Shown: positions 8,674 to 17,758, counted from the first letter of the stretch. The stretch: 64,000 nt of DNA from Actinomyces ruminicola (GCF_900103885.1 NZ_FNIM01000008.1:62001-126000); one strand, 5' to 3'. Numbers and translations: made by a program. The notes: generated by a model not told the origin, from the letters alone.

Positions 8674-9900
8674 ATGAGTACAACCCTTTTCATCGTGGTC
8701 GTGGTCATCGTCACAGCGTTGATCTTCGACTTCACCAACGGCTTCCACGATTCGTCCAACGCCATGGCGACCTCCGTAGCCACGGGCGCCTTCACCCCCA
8801 GGCGCGCCGTGCTGGTAGCCGCCATCCTCAACGTGGTGGGCGCCACACTGTCCACCGAGGTGGCCAAGACGATCTCCCACGGTATGTTCGACGACTCGCT
8901 GATTCAGGCAGCGCCTGCAATGGTGTTCGCCGGCTTGGCCGGCGCGATCCTGTGGAACCTGGCCACCTGGCTGCTGGGCCTGCCGTCCTCCTCCTCCCAC
9001 GCGCTTTTCGGGGGGCTGATCGGCGCCGTGGTAGTCGCCGCCGGATTTCAGGGAGTGCACTGGGGCACCGTCCTGTCCAAGATCATGCTGCCCGCCCTGA
9101 TCGCCCCGGCTGTGGCCGCAGCGGCGTCGGCTCTCGCCACCTGGGTCAGCTACCGGATCACCGGGCCCACGGACAAGTTCGGTGACAAGATGTTCCGCAA
9201 CGGCCAGCGCATTTCCGCCTCCATGGTGGCCCTGGCCCATGGCACCTCCGACGGGCAGAAGACCATGGGGGTGATCACTCTCGTGCTCATCGCCGCCGGA
9301 TACCAGGAGGCGGGATCCGCACCGTACTGGTGGGTCATACTCGCCGCCGGCGCGGCCATCGGGCTGGGCACCTACTCCGGCGGGTGGCGCATCATGCGGA
9401 CGATGGGCAAGGGCCTGGTCCACATCGACCAGCAGCAGGGATTCGCCGCGGAGACGACGTCCACCGTCGCCATCCTGGCCTCCTCCCACCTCGGCTTCGC
9501 CCTGTCCACCACGCACATCTGCACTGGATCGATCCTCGGCACAGGTATCGGCCGAGGCGCCAAGGTCTCTTGGGGCACCTTCGGCAAGATGGGCGCCGCC
9601 TGGCTCATTACGCTGCCATGCGCCGCCGTGGTTGGCGCCGTCACCTCCTTCATCGCCGTCAAGGGCGGGGTCATCGGCACCATCGCCGTGATTGTGCTGC
9701 TGCTGCTCAGCGCCCTGCTCATCATCCGCCAGGCCAACCACAACAAGGTGGACTTCTCCAACGTCAACGACGCCGACAAGGTGGTAGTGGCCAAGCAGAC
9801 CGACCCGGAGCTGGGGCGGCCCCCAAGGAGCCTGGAGCAGGTCAAGCGTGAGCTGGTGGGAGCCGGCTCCGGCGACCGGGGGACAGGGGCGCTGGTATGA
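8674..9900 (+). CDS. pit: inorganic phosphate transporter, PiT family
   Basis: A 408-residue membrane symporter for phosphate (as metal-phosphate) driven by the proton gradient. The duplicated family signatures are visible: FDFTNGFHDSSNAMAT in helix 1, GLPSSSSHALFGG, and the second half with LAHGTSDGQK and ALSTTHICTGSILG. About ten hydrophobic segments are present, ending in a hydrophilic tail. ATG 8674 gives the normal start directly at helix 1. The stop overlaps the next small membrane gene by ATGA. A PHO-box-like repeat lies upstream. Confidence 0.93.
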   Translation: MSTTLFIVVVVIVTALIFDFTNGFHDSSNAMATSVATGAFTPRRAVLVAAILNVVGATLSTEVAKTISHGMFDDSLIQAAPAMVFAGLAGAILWNLATWLLGLPSSSSHALFGGLIGAVVVAAGFQGVHWGTVLSKIMLPALIAPAVAAAASALATWVSYRITGPTDKFGDKMFRNGQRISASMVALAHGTSDGQKTMGVITLVLIAAGYQEAGSAPYWWVILAAGAAIGLGTYSGGWRIMRTMGKGLVHIDQQQGFAAETTSTVAILASSHLGFALSTTHICTGSILGTGIGRGAKVSWGTFGKMGAAWLITLPCAAVVGAVTSFIAVKGGVIGTIAVIVLLLLSALLIIRQANHNKVDFSNVNDADKVVVAKQTDPELGRPPRSLEQVKRELVGAGSGDRGTGALV

Positions 9901-10133
9901 GCATCGACTGGTCCTCGCTCGCCCTGGTCACAGTCGTCACCGTAGCCGGGGCGGCCTTCATCCTGGCGGTGACCTCCGCGGCGGTGCGCATGCTCGCCGC
10001 CGTTCGGATCAAGCGGCAGGCCGGTGAGGTCAAGGGCCTGCACGCCGCCGAGGTGGCTGCCGGCTTCTTCATCGCCTGCGTGGTGGGGATCGCCGTGTTC
10101 GGGCTGTGGCTGCTGATCCCGTACTTCCACTGA
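9897..10133 (+). CDS. small two-helix membrane protein downstream of pit
   Basis: A 78-residue protein with hydrophobic helices at about 8-33 and 52-74 joined by a basic loop (RIKRQ). The start overlaps the pit stop by 4 bases, so the two are translated together. Small proteins of this kind commonly follow pit in actinobacteria. They may be accessory subunits, but I know of no tested function. Confidence 0.75.
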   Translation: MSIDWSSLALVTVVTVAGAAFILAVTSAAVRMLAAVRIKRQAGEVKGLHAAEVAAGFFIACVVGIAVFGLWLLIPYFH

Positions 10134-10150
10134 CTTCCACCGGGCCTTGA

Positions 10151-10163
10151 GGGACGTCGTCCC
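10151..10163. repeat. short palindrome GGGACG-T-CGTCCC
   Basis: Six-base arms around one base, between the pit pair and the GH32 gene. It is either a weak end-of-operon hairpin or an operator for the sucrose hydrolase gene. Confidence 0.3.
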
Positions 10164-10193
10164 AATCGGCTCCTGCACCCAGGCGGCGGCTGT

Positions 10194-10199
10194 TAGGGT
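10194..10199 (+). promoter_or_regulatory. -10 TAGGGT, probable leaderless start of scrB
   Basis: TAGGGT ends 6 bases before ATG 10206. No ribosome binding site lies between them. Confidence 0.5.
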
Positions 10200-10205
10200 C
10201 ACCGC

Positions 10206-11735
10206 ATGACCGAGGATCTGAGGGCGGCCGCCCTGGAGGCAATCACCCGCTCGCACGCACTCGCCGACCCCGACTACCCTTTGGTGCACCTGGCACCGCC
10301 GATCGGTCGGCTCAACGACCCCAACGGCCTGCTGGTCGACTCCGGCACCTACCACGCCTTCTACCAGTTCAGCCCCTTCCATCCACACCGCAAGCTGGTG
10401 TACTGGGGACACGCCTCCTCCCGCGACCTGCTCCACTGGACCCACCACGACCCGGCAATCATCCCGGACTCCTTCTACGACCGCTCCGGCGCCTACTCCG
10501 GCGGCGCCGTCGTACTGGAGGGCGATGAGCTGCACGCGGCCCCCGCTGAGGCGCCCTACCAGTTCTTCTACACCGGTAACCTCAAGGACCCCGTCACCGA
10601 CGAGCGCACCGCCAGCCAGTGCCTGGTCACCAGCCCAGACCTGGAGCGCTTCGACAAGTGGCCGGACAACCCGCTGCTGCCCGACCATCCTGCCGGCTAC
10701 ACGGCCCACTTCCGCGACCCCCAGGTGTGGCGCGATCCCGACTCCCCGGGCAGCTTCCGCATGCTCCTGGGTGTGCAGCGCGAGGACCTGACCGGAGCCG
10801 CGCTGCTGTACCGCTCCAGCGACCTGCTCTCCTGGCAGCTGGAGGGCGAGCTGACCTTTCCCGACGCCGGAGGTGCCTTCGACCGCTTCGGGTACATGTG
10901 GGAGTGCCCCGGTCTGGTGCGGCTGACGGATGAGCTGACCGGCCAGGTGCGGGACGTGCTGATCTGGTGCCCGCAGGGCATCGAGCCCGCAGCCGAGGGC
11001 TACGAGAACATCTTCCCCTGCGTCTACACCGTTGGCCGCCTGGTGGGAACAGAGCTGCGCGAGTGCGACGGCACCTTCGCCGAGGTCGACCGCGGCTTCG
11101 AGTTCTACGCCCCCCAGGCCTTCGCCCGGCGCCCCGGCGAGCCCGGTCCCGCCACTCTGGTGGGTTGGGCCGGCAACGCCTCCGAGGACGACCAGCCGTC
11201 GATCGATACCGGCGGCTGGGTGCATGCTCTCACCGTGCCACGCGTGCTCACCCTGCGCGGCGGGCGCCTGCTGCAGCAGCCGGCGGTGGCGCTGCCCGAG
11301 GACGCCCCCGCGCTGAGCGTTGTGGGACAGCAGCTGGAGACCACCACCGCCATCCGGGAGCTGGAGGGGCACCGCTCGTGGCGGCTGCGCCTGGAGGCTG
11401 ATCCCGCCGCCGCGCGGTGGGGTCTGCGCATCGGCGACGAAACGTGCTACGTGACCGTTGAACTGGTTTCGGACGGCGACTCGACGCGGCTGGTTGTGGA
11501 CCGTTCCCACTCGCGCTACACCCAGCACGGGGATATCCGCACCGTTACCCTGCCGACGGGGACGCAGCCGCGGCTGGAGGTCCTGCACGATCGCTCCCTC
11601 ACAGAGGTGTTCGTGGGCGACGGGGAGATCGCCTTCACCCTGCGCAGCTTCGTAGCCCCAGGAGCCTCGGGCGCCGGCCTCATCGCCGACGACCGGTTGG
11701 TGCCGAAGGGGGGTAGCGCCGTCGTCTATGACTGA
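10206..11735 (+). CDS. scrB: GH32 sucrose-6-phosphate hydrolase / beta-fructosidase
   Basis: A 509-residue cytoplasmic glycoside hydrolase of family 32. It hydrolyses sucrose-6-phosphate to glucose-6-phosphate and fructose when paired with a sucrose PTS, as here. The three catalytic motifs are intact: NDPNG with nucleophile Asp38, FRDPQ with transition-state Asp171 and WECPG with acid/base Glu233. A five-bladed propeller is followed by a C-terminal beta-sandwich, and there is no signal peptide. No fructokinase gene is in the window. Specificity for the phosphorylated sugar is inferred from the neighbouring permease. Confidence 0.9.
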   Translation: MTEDLRAAALEAITRSHALADPDYPLVHLAPPIGRLNDPNGLLVDSGTYHAFYQFSPFHPHRKLVYWGHASSRDLLHWTHHDPAIIPDSFYDRSGAYSGGAVVLEGDELHAAPAEAPYQFFYTGNLKDPVTDERTASQCLVTSPDLERFDKWPDNPLLPDHPAGYTAHFRDPQVWRDPDSPGSFRMLLGVQREDLTGAALLYRSSDLLSWQLEGELTFPDAGGAFDRFGYMWECPGLVRLTDELTGQVRDVLIWCPQGIEPAAEGYENIFPCVYTVGRLVGTELRECDGTFAEVDRGFEFYAPQAFARRPGEPGPATLVGWAGNASEDDQPSIDTGGWVHALTVPRVLTLRGGRLLQQPAVALPEDAPALSVVGQQLETTTAIRELEGHRSWRLRLEADPAAARWGLRIGDETCYVTVELVSDGDSTRLVVDRSHSRYTQHGDIRTVTLPTGTQPRLEVLHDRSLTEVFVGDGEIAFTLRSFVAPGASGAGLIADDRLVPKGGSAVVYD

Positions 11736-11801
11736 CGCCGGGCCGGGTCTGCCTTGAGTCCACAAGCCGCGCTGTACCGGTGAATTGTATGGCGAGAACA
11801 G

Positions 11802-11830
11802 TTGCGGACTCCGGGGAGGCCAGGTAGCCT
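11802..11830 (+). promoter_or_regulatory. promoter of the sucrose PTS gene
   Basis: TTGCGG (11802-11807), 17 bases, TAGCCT (11825-11830). It lies 114 bases before the start codon and directly abuts the LacI-type operator. Confidence 0.6.
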
Positions 11831-11845
11831 GACCAACGTTTGACA
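11830..11845. promoter_or_regulatory. LacI-family operator
   Basis: TGACCAACGTTTGACA is a 16-base imperfect palindrome centred on AACGTT (12 of 16 positions symmetric), the typical LacI/GalR shape. It starts at the last base of the -10 hexamer, so bound repressor would block initiation. The convergent LacI gene at 14088-15092 is the obvious candidate. Confidence 0.6.
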
Positions 11846-11943
11846 CAGGTCTACGCGCTGAGATCGGTCACCGACCTCCGCGCACCGGAACCCTCCGTCG
11901 AGCTCAATGCAGAGTCATCAGTTCCCACAGAAAGGAAGCCCGG

Positions 11944-13956
11944 GTGGCAATGGATCACGCCCGCGTGGCGAATGACGTCCTGACGTACGTCGGTGGCGTC
12001 GATAACATCAACGCGGCCGCACACTGTGCGACCCGCCTGCGCCTCGTCCTGAATGACATGGACAAGGTGGACCAGAAGGCGCTGGACAAGGACCCTGATC
12101 TCAAGGGCACTTTCGTTGCCGGTGGCATGTTCCAGATCATCGTCGGTCCCGGAGACGTCGACATCGTCTTCGAGCAGATGGTCAAGGCCGGCGTCAAGGA
12201 AGTGTCCAAGGATGAGGCGAAGCAGGAGGCCGCCAAGAGCGGCAACATCGTCTCCCGCTTCATCAAGATGATCGCGGACATCTTCGTCCCGATCCTGCCC
12301 GCCCTGATCGCCGGCGGTCTGATGATGGCGATCAACAACGTACTGACCGCGAACGACCTCTTCTTCAAGGGCGACTCCCTGGTCGGGCGCTTCACCTGGT
12401 TGGCCGACTACGCCGAGCTGATCAACATGATCTCCTCCGCGGCATTCGCCTTCCTGCCCGTGCTGGTCGGCTACTCGGCCACCAAGCGCTTCGGGGGCAA
12501 CGTCTACCTCGGCGCGGCCATGGGCGCGGCCATGGTCTCCACCTCGCTGCTTTCCGCCTACAACATGGCCGACGAGGCCGCCGCCCAGTCCTTCTGGGAG
12601 TACATGGGCGCCTCCGACACCTGGAGCCTGTTCGGCCTGACCGTGGACAAGATCGGCTACCAGGCGATGGTCATCCCGGTGCTGTGCGTCGCGTGGATCC
12701 TGTCCACCATTGAGAAGTGGCTGCACAAGCGCCTGTCCGGCACCGCGGACTTCCTGCTGACGCCCCTGATCACGATGCTGGTGACTGGCTTCCTCACCTT
12801 CGTGATCGTCGGCCCGATCACCCGGCAGCTGTCCATCTGGATCACCGAGGGCCTGGACTGGACCTACAACACGCTCGGCCCCGTCGGCGGCTTCCTCTTC
12901 GGCCTGGTCTACTCGCCGATCGTCGTCACCGGTCTGCACCAGTCCTTCCCGGCCGTTGAGATCCCGCTGCTGCCCGTCAACGGCGGCGTCGGCGACTTCA
13001 TCTTCCCGATCGCCTCCATGGCCAACGTGGCCCAGGGCGCCGTGGCGCTGGCGGTCTTCGCGCTCACGAAGGACGCCAAGATGAAGGGTCTTGCCGGTGC
13101 CGGTGGTGTCTCCGCCGTCTTCGGCATTACCGAGCCGGCCATCTTCGGTGTGAACCTGCGGCTGCGCTGGCCCTTCTTCATCGGTATGGGTGCGGCCGCC
13201 ATCGGCGGCGCCGGCGTGGCCCTGTTCAACGTGCGCGGCGCCGCGCTGGGCGCGGCCGGGTTCGTCGGCTTCGTCTCGATCATCACCGAAAAGATCCCGA
13301 TTTACGTGATTCTGGAACTGGTCACCTTTGCGATCGCCTTCGCGGCCGCCTTCATCTACGGCCGCACGCCCAAGGGCCAGGCCTCCTTCGCGGCTGACGA
13401 CGAGGTGGACGAGGCCGCTCTCGAGGCCGAGGCCACCAAGGCCCACGCGGCGACCGTCGAGCTGCCGGCCGAGGCTGCCACCGACTTCACCATCGCCTCG
13501 CCCATTCAGGGCCGCGCCGTGCCGCTGTCCGAGGTGCAGGACCAGACCTTCGCCTCCGGCATGCTCGGCCCCGGCCTGGCGGTGGTGCCGGACTCCGGTC
13601 CGGTGGTCTCCCCGGTCGACGGCGAGGTGCTCGTGGCCTTCCCGACCGGTCACGCCTACGGCCTGCGCTCGGCCAGCGGCGTCGAGCTGCTGATCCACGT
13701 CGGCATGGACACCGTTGAGCTGGGTGGAAAGCACTTCACCCCGAAGGTCTCCGCCGGTGACAAGGTGCTGCGCGGCCAGCCGCTGGTTGAGGTGGACTGG
13801 GCCGGTGTGACTGCTGCCGGCTACCAGACCGTCACTCCGATCGTGGTGTCAAATGCGACCGCTTTCGCCGGCGTCATCGACGAGCACACTGGCGCGGTGG
13901 CGCGCGGCGACGCGCTGTACGCCGTCGCTCCCGTCACCGAGCCGGTGGGCGCCTAA
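11944..13956 (+). CDS. scrA: PTS beta-glucoside/sucrose permease EIIBCA
   Basis: A 670-residue membrane permease that takes up and phosphorylates a sugar, most likely sucrose given the GH32 neighbour. Domain order is B-C-A. EIIB carries the phospho-Cys in AHCATRLRLVL (Cys28). EIIC spans about 105-475 with the GITEPAIFG signature near 394. EIIA at about 515-650 has the phospho-His in LLIHVGMDTVELGG (about residue 585). GTG 11944 has AGGAAG 5 bases upstream; ATG 11950 is a 2-codon-shorter alternative. EI and HPr are not in the window. A 21-bp hairpin follows. Confidence 0.92.
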   Translation: MAMDHARVANDVLTYVGGVDNINAAAHCATRLRLVLNDMDKVDQKALDKDPDLKGTFVAGGMFQIIVGPGDVDIVFEQMVKAGVKEVSKDEAKQEAAKSGNIVSRFIKMIADIFVPILPALIAGGLMMAINNVLTANDLFFKGDSLVGRFTWLADYAELINMISSAAFAFLPVLVGYSATKRFGGNVYLGAAMGAAMVSTSLLSAYNMADEAAAQSFWEYMGASDTWSLFGLTVDKIGYQAMVIPVLCVAWILSTIEKWLHKRLSGTADFLLTPLITMLVTGFLTFVIVGPITRQLSIWITEGLDWTYNTLGPVGGFLFGLVYSPIVVTGLHQSFPAVEIPLLPVNGGVGDFIFPIASMANVAQGAVALAVFALTKDAKMKGLAGAGGVSAVFGITEPAIFGVNLRLRWPFFIGMGAAAIGGAGVALFNVRGAALGAAGFVGFVSIITEKIPIYVILELVTFAIAFAAAFIYGRTPKGQASFAADDEVDEAALEAEATKAHAATVELPAEAATDFTIASPIQGRAVPLSEVQDQTFASGMLGPGLAVVPDSGPVVSPVDGEVLVAFPTGHAYGLRSASGVELLIHVGMDTVELGGKHFTPKVSAGDKVLRGQPLVEVDWAGVTAAGYQTVTPIVVSNATAFAGVIDEHTGAVARGDALYAVAPVTEPVGA

Positions 13957-13988
13957 GCCGCGCGTGTAGGACCTACCGAGTCGTGTAA

Positions 13989-14038
13989 GCGAAGGCCGGT
14001 GGCCGCCCCGGGAAACTGGGGCGGCCACCGGCCTTCGC
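13989..14038. terminator. bidirectional hairpin, 21 bp perfect stem
   Basis: The arms 13989-14009 and 14018-14038 are exact reverse complements with the 8-base loop GGGAAACT, between the convergent scrA and lacI-type genes. A C-tract rather than a T-tract follows on the plus strand. Confidence 0.85.
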
Positions 14039-14087
14039 ATCCCCCCCCCACGCCGCGGCGTGGGGAAGTGGCGGGAGAAAGCGACGG

Positions 14088-15092
14088 CTACGTCGTCTTG
14101 CCGGGAAGCAGCTCGCCGGGCAACTCGATGGGGAAGTCCACCGGAGCGGCATCCTCATTATTGGCCTGGGCCTGAATTTGGGCCAGCAGCACCTCGACGG
14201 CGGTGTGTGCGATGTCGGTCAGGGGCTGACGGACCGTGGCCAGGCCGGGCAGGGCGCGCCTAACGGCGGCAGTGCCATCGAAGCCGATCACCTTGAAGTC
14301 CTGCGGCACGCGCCGCCCATGGCGCTCGGCCCAGTCCAGCACCGCCGCGGCGGACAGGTCGTCGGTGGCGAAGACGGCGTCGATGTCCTCAGCGGCCGCA
14401 TCCAGATGACCGTCGATCAGCCTGGCCCGCTCGGCGTCGGGGGTGTGGAAGTCGACCGTGAAGATCAGCGGCTCGATGCCGGCCTCACGCAGCACGGTTC
14501 GGTAGCCCGCTTCACGGCGGTTGTGTCGGCCTGTGCGCGAGGTGAGCAGCGCGGGTCGGCGGGCGCCGCGGTCCAGCAGTAGGCGGGTGGCGTCCCGTGC
14601 GGCCGGCTCGTTGGCGCAGCGAATATTGGGGATCTTGGGGGAGAGGTCCCGATCGATCGTCACCAGCGGCATGCGGACCGTCTGGTACTCCTCGAGGTTC
14701 TCGTTGTGGGCGCCGGAGATGATGCCGTCAACGCGGTGGGAGACAAGCAGGTCCAGGTACTCGCGCTCCCGGTCTGCGCGTCCCATCGAGTTGCACACGA
14801 GCATGCGGTAGTGGTGGTCGGCCAGTGCGTTCTCGATCTCCGCGGCCAGCTCTCCGAAGAAGGGGAGTGCCACCGTCGGAACGATCACGCCGATGATGTT
14901 GGTCGACTTGCCGTGCAGCGCACGGGCGACCTGGTTGGGCCGGTAGTTGAGCTGGGTGATGGCCTTGGCGACCCGATCCTTGGTCGCCTGGCTGAGGTAT
15001 CCCCGGTTGTTGAGCACCCGGGAGACGGTGGTCAAGGAGACGCCCGCGACTTCGGCGACGTCGGCAAGCGTGGGTTCGCGACGTACGACCAA
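14088..15092 (-). CDS. scrR: LacI-family transcriptional repressor of sucrose genes
   Basis: A 334-residue repressor. The N-terminal HTH TLADVAEVAGVSLTTVSRVL is followed by the hinge NYRPNQVARALHGKSTNIIG and a periplasmic-binding-protein-like sugar domain from about 60 on (IGVIVPTVALPFF, IDRDL, VIGFDG). TTG 15092 is chosen because AAAGGAG lies 6 bases upstream; an in-frame TTG at 15098 directly abuts that site. It is convergent to scrA and, by position, should bind the operator at 11830-11845. The effector, probably sucrose-6-phosphate or fructose, is inferred. Confidence 0.87.
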   Translation of the reverse strand: MVVRREPTLADVAEVAGVSLTTVSRVLNNRGYLSQATKDRVAKAITQLNYRPNQVARALHGKSTNIIGVIVPTVALPFFGELAAEIENALADHHYRMLVCNSMGRADREREYLDLLVSHRVDGIISGAHNENLEEYQTVRMPLVTIDRDLSPKIPNIRCANEPAARDATRLLLDRGARRPALLTSRTGRHNRREAGYRTVLREAGIEPLIFTVDFHTPDAERARLIDGHLDAAAEDIDAVFATDDLSAAAVLDWAERHGRRVPQDFKVIGFDGTAAVRRALPGLATVRQPLTDIAHTAVEVLLAQIQAQANNEDAAPVDFPIELPGELLPGKTT

Positions 15093-15438
15093 CGGCAACT
15101 CCTTTGTGAGACTGTGGACTTCATGAACCTGTGCGCCCGGCCTTAAGGATTTGTGCGGTTGCCCGACAAATCCGGCTCAAGCCTAGCCCGGGCGGGCCGA
15201 CTGTGTGTGCCCGGCGGCCCGCTGGCCGCCGTGGCCATGGCTATGTCATGACATTCTAGACCAAATTGTGGGGGTGCGGATCCGTCCCGGAGGAACATCG
15301 GTACGTTTCGTGCAGTCGGCTCGCGATGAGCGGGTCCGGCGTCTCCTCGCAACAGATGGTCCGTACTGGGCAAGCATATGTCGCACTGGCGGCTTCGGTG
15401 TACATGACCTGCACGGACGTGCGGGGGAGCGCCAGGTG
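15093..15438. other. gap with two inverted repeats
   Basis: 346 bases without a recognisable gene, upstream of scrR and downstream of the ABC ATPase gene. GGATTTGT (15147-15154) and ACAAATCC (15166-15173) form an 8-bp inverted repeat with an 11-base loop, placed where the scrR promoter should be. ATGTCATGACAT (15243-15254) is a perfect 12-base palindrome. Short open frames here resemble no family I know. Confidence 0.4.
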
Positions 15439-16158
15439 CTACGGCAACTCGATGTGTTCCTGGTCACTGAGCGCGCCGTCGTGCATGACCATGACTCGGT
15501 CGCATACCGGCAGAATCCGTTCGTCATGGGTGACCATTACCGTGGCCTTGCCCAGCTCGTGCGTCTGCTGCGCAAGTAGCCGTGCCACGTCGTGGGCTCG
15601 GTGGGAGTCCAGTGCCGCCGTGGGCTCGTCGGCGAGGATCACCTTGGGGTCGTGGTACACGGCGACGGCGATAGCGGCGCGCTGCTTCTCGCCTCCCGAC
15701 ATCTGGGACGGGTATGCGTGCACACGCTCACTGATGCCGAGGGCGTCCAGCAACTGGTCGCGACGCTCCGCCGCGGTGGTACGCCGAAGCACTCGGTCAT
15801 GCAGGGCGAACTGGTCGGCCAGGGTCAGGAATGGAACCAAGCCCGAAGTCTGGAGTACGAACCCGAGGTACTGCCGACGCAGTTGCGCCCGTTTCTTCTC
15901 CGGCAGCGTGGAGAACGGCTGCCCGCCGATCTCCACGCTGCCCGTGGTCGGTGTGCGCAGTCCACCCATGACGGTCAACAGAGTCGACTTGCCCGAGCCA
16001 GAGGGCCCCAGAATGCCTATGAGCTCACCGCCGCGGACCTCCAGGTCGGTGGCCCTGAGTGCGTGCACGATCTCCTTGCCCTGGTGGTAGTCACGAGACA
16101 CCCCGGTCAGCCGCATCGCCGCTGCTCCTGGTGCGCGCCGGATGGCGTCGTCCTTCAT
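15439..16158 (-). CDS. ABC exporter ATPase, HrtA/LolD type
   Basis: A 239-residue nucleotide-binding subunit. Walker A GPSGSGKST, Q-loop region FVLQTSG, signature MSGGEKQRAAIA, Walker B VILADEPTAALD and H-loop VTHDE are all intact. It belongs to the group that powers FtsX-like permeases. ATG 16158 overlaps the permease stop by ATGA, so it pairs with the gene upstream. A second in-frame ATG at codon 15 is possible. Confidence 0.92.
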   Translation of the reverse strand: MKDDAIRRAPGAAAMRLTGVSRDYHQGKEIVHALRATDLEVRGGELIGILGPSGSGKSTLLTVMGGLRTPTTGSVEIGGQPFSTLPEKKRAQLRRQYLGFVLQTSGLVPFLTLADQFALHDRVLRRTTAAERRDQLLDALGISERVHAYPSQMSGGEKQRAAIAVAVYHDPKVILADEPTAALDSHRAHDVARLLAQQTHELGKATVMVTHDERILPVCDRVMVMHDGALSDQEHIELP

Positions 16159-17285
16159 GAGATCGCCTCCACCGGGTCAATGCGGGCGATTACGCGTACC
16201 GACGCCAGTCCTCCCAGGACCGACACCAGGATGAAGGCGAGAGCGATCATGGCGTTGAGCCCCGGAGACAGCCTGAATGGAACGGCATCCGGGAGGATGA
16301 CCGAGGTCAGCAGGGTCAGCAGCAGCCCTACCAGGACGCCTGCTGCCGCAAGGACCGCGGTCTGGGCGCCTCCGGAGCGGATCAGGTAGCCGGTCGGGAC
16401 CCCGCGCGCACGCAGAATGCCCAGCACCGGGCGCTTCTGGAGGGTGAGCACGTAGAGGAAGATCCCGAGTACGAGTGAGGCCACCAGGACGAGAGCGCCG
16501 ATCATGAGGGTGAAGGTCAGCACCTGCGCGGAGTATCCGGGCAGCGTCTGAATCAGCTCCTCGCTCGTCAAAAGCGATAGCCCAGCTGCCGGAGCCGCCG
16601 CGGCCGCCTTGGAATCCGCGGTAATGTCGCGGTCGAGCACGACGGCGCTGGTCGCGGGGGACAAGGCGGCCGGCCCGTTGTCCCTCAGGGCCTTCGCATC
16701 CATGGTAAGGATTGGGGCGGCCTGGAAGGTAGTGGCCCGAGTCAGGCCGGTGACGGTCCACTCATGATCCGAGCCCAGGAGCCTCACCGTGTCGCCGACG
16801 GCCAGCCCCTCCGCCTGCAGACTCTCGTCGGCAAGGACTTCCCTGGTGGGATCGGTAATCCTGGATCCGGAGACGACGGCGGGGGAGAGCCGCCCGTCCA
16901 GGTCGATGCCGAACGCGAAGACGTCGGTCTTGGAGCCGTTCTCCGGGGCGTCCGGCCCGGTTTCCGGGTCCGCCTCCGCGGAGAGCTGCGCCACTGCCGG
17001 AACAGAGACGAGCGTCGCTGCAGGCGTGTCTGCATCCTCGGCGATGGCCATGGCGGAGGCAACTTGGGCGTCGGTCATTCGTGAGGCCGAGATGCTCTCG
17101 TTGGATGCCTCGGTGACGATGACGCTGCCGGCGCTCCAGCTGTCCACAACGGCCCGGTAGGAGCCGGCCAGGCCGGATGCGAGCGAGGCGAGGAAGAAGG
17201 TGAGGTAGGTGATCAATGTGATTACCGAGGCGACCAGCGCGAAGCGGCCGGGCTCATGCCTTATCTCACGCAGAGCAAGAAACAC
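16155..17285 (-). CDS. FtsX-domain ABC permease, HrtB-like
   Basis: A 376-residue permease with four membrane helices: one near 12-37, a large external domain at about 40-250 (MacB-periplasmic-core type), and three C-terminal helices ending in VIARIDPVEAIS. The N-terminus FLALREIRHEPGRFALV closely resembles HrtB-type heme-exporter permeases, so HrtAB-like export of a toxic hydrophobic compound is plausible but not shown. GTG 17285 has AAAGGAG 5 bases upstream. The frame stays open to an ATG at 17426 without matching family sequence. Confidence 0.85.
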   Translation of the reverse strand: MFLALREIRHEPGRFALVASVITLITYLTFFLASLASGLAGSYRAVVDSWSAGSVIVTEASNESISASRMTDAQVASAMAIAEDADTPAATLVSVPAVAQLSAEADPETGPDAPENGSKTDVFAFGIDLDGRLSPAVVSGSRITDPTREVLADESLQAEGLAVGDTVRLLGSDHEWTVTGLTRATTFQAAPILTMDAKALRDNGPAALSPATSAVVLDRDITADSKAAAAAPAAGLSLLTSEELIQTLPGYSAQVLTFTLMIGALVLVASLVLGIFLYVLTLQKRPVLGILRARGVPTGYLIRSGGAQTAVLAAAGVLVGLLLTLLTSVILPDAVPFRLSPGLNAMIALAFILVSVLGGLASVRVIARIDPVEAIS

Positions 17286-17527
17286 CGAGACTCCTTTGGG
17301 CTCCCTTAGTAGTTCGTACCGAGGCGCTGCCGGACCGGCCCGGCTCGGCACGGCCGGACCAGGTGACGGTCCGCCAACCGCGGTACACGTTGCCCCCTTT
17401 GGCAGGGCTTTCCGTATGAGCTCCATGTGAGCCCCGTCGGAATGGGAGAGGAGCGCTCGCCCAAGACCGGGCGACTCGCGACCGCGGGCGCGCCGGCGCC
17501 CGGCTACTTCACCAGCACCGGAATGAC

Positions 17528-17541
17528 ATAATGTACATTAT
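17528..17541. promoter_or_regulatory. 14-bp perfect palindrome, AT-rich operator candidate
   Basis: ATAATGTACATTAT is a perfect palindrome in an AT island of otherwise very GC-rich DNA. It lies between the HTH gene and the ABC permease gene, both reading leftward, and may be where the HTH protein or another regulator controls the exporter. Confidence 0.5.
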
Positions 17542-17560
17542 CGGCGATTACTGGGGGCGC

Positions 17561-17755
17561 CTACTTGCCGTAGCGGCGGTGGACGGCCTGCTTGCTGATG
17601 CCGAGCGCGGCTCCGATCGCCGTCCAGCTGTGGCCGGCGTTGCGGGCTCGGCGTACGGCGAGCTCCTCAGCGGCGTCGAGCTCCCGGCGGGCGCGCACGA
17701 TACGTCCGAGTTCCTTCAGGGGCGAGTCGTCGGCTGCGCCTATCAGAGTCTTCAT
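17561..17755 (-). CDS. small helix-turn-helix protein
   Basis: A 64-residue protein consisting of a charged helix (RIVRARRELDAAEELAVRRA) and a C-terminal HTH, SWTAIGAALGISKQAVHRRY. Proteins of this size and motif are common in actinobacteria next to transporters or hydrolases, but the family has no firm function. ATG 17755 is preceded by TAAAAT at 7 bases and no ribosome binding site. It is encoded upstream of the HrtAB-like genes on the same strand and may regulate them. Confidence 0.78.
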   Translation of the reverse strand: MKTLIGAADDSPLKELGRIVRARRELDAAEELAVRRARNAGHSWTAIGAALGISKQAVHRRYGK

Positions 17756-17758
17756 GGC

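Noticed and set aside
9372..11846. 824-codon open frame on the minus strand across pit and scrB
   Set aside because: It crosses two clear plus-strand genes and has no recognisable domain.
15205..15579. Possible small gene in the scrR/ABC gap
   Set aside because: It runs antisense into the ABC ATPase gene, has no ribosome binding site and no family resemblance.
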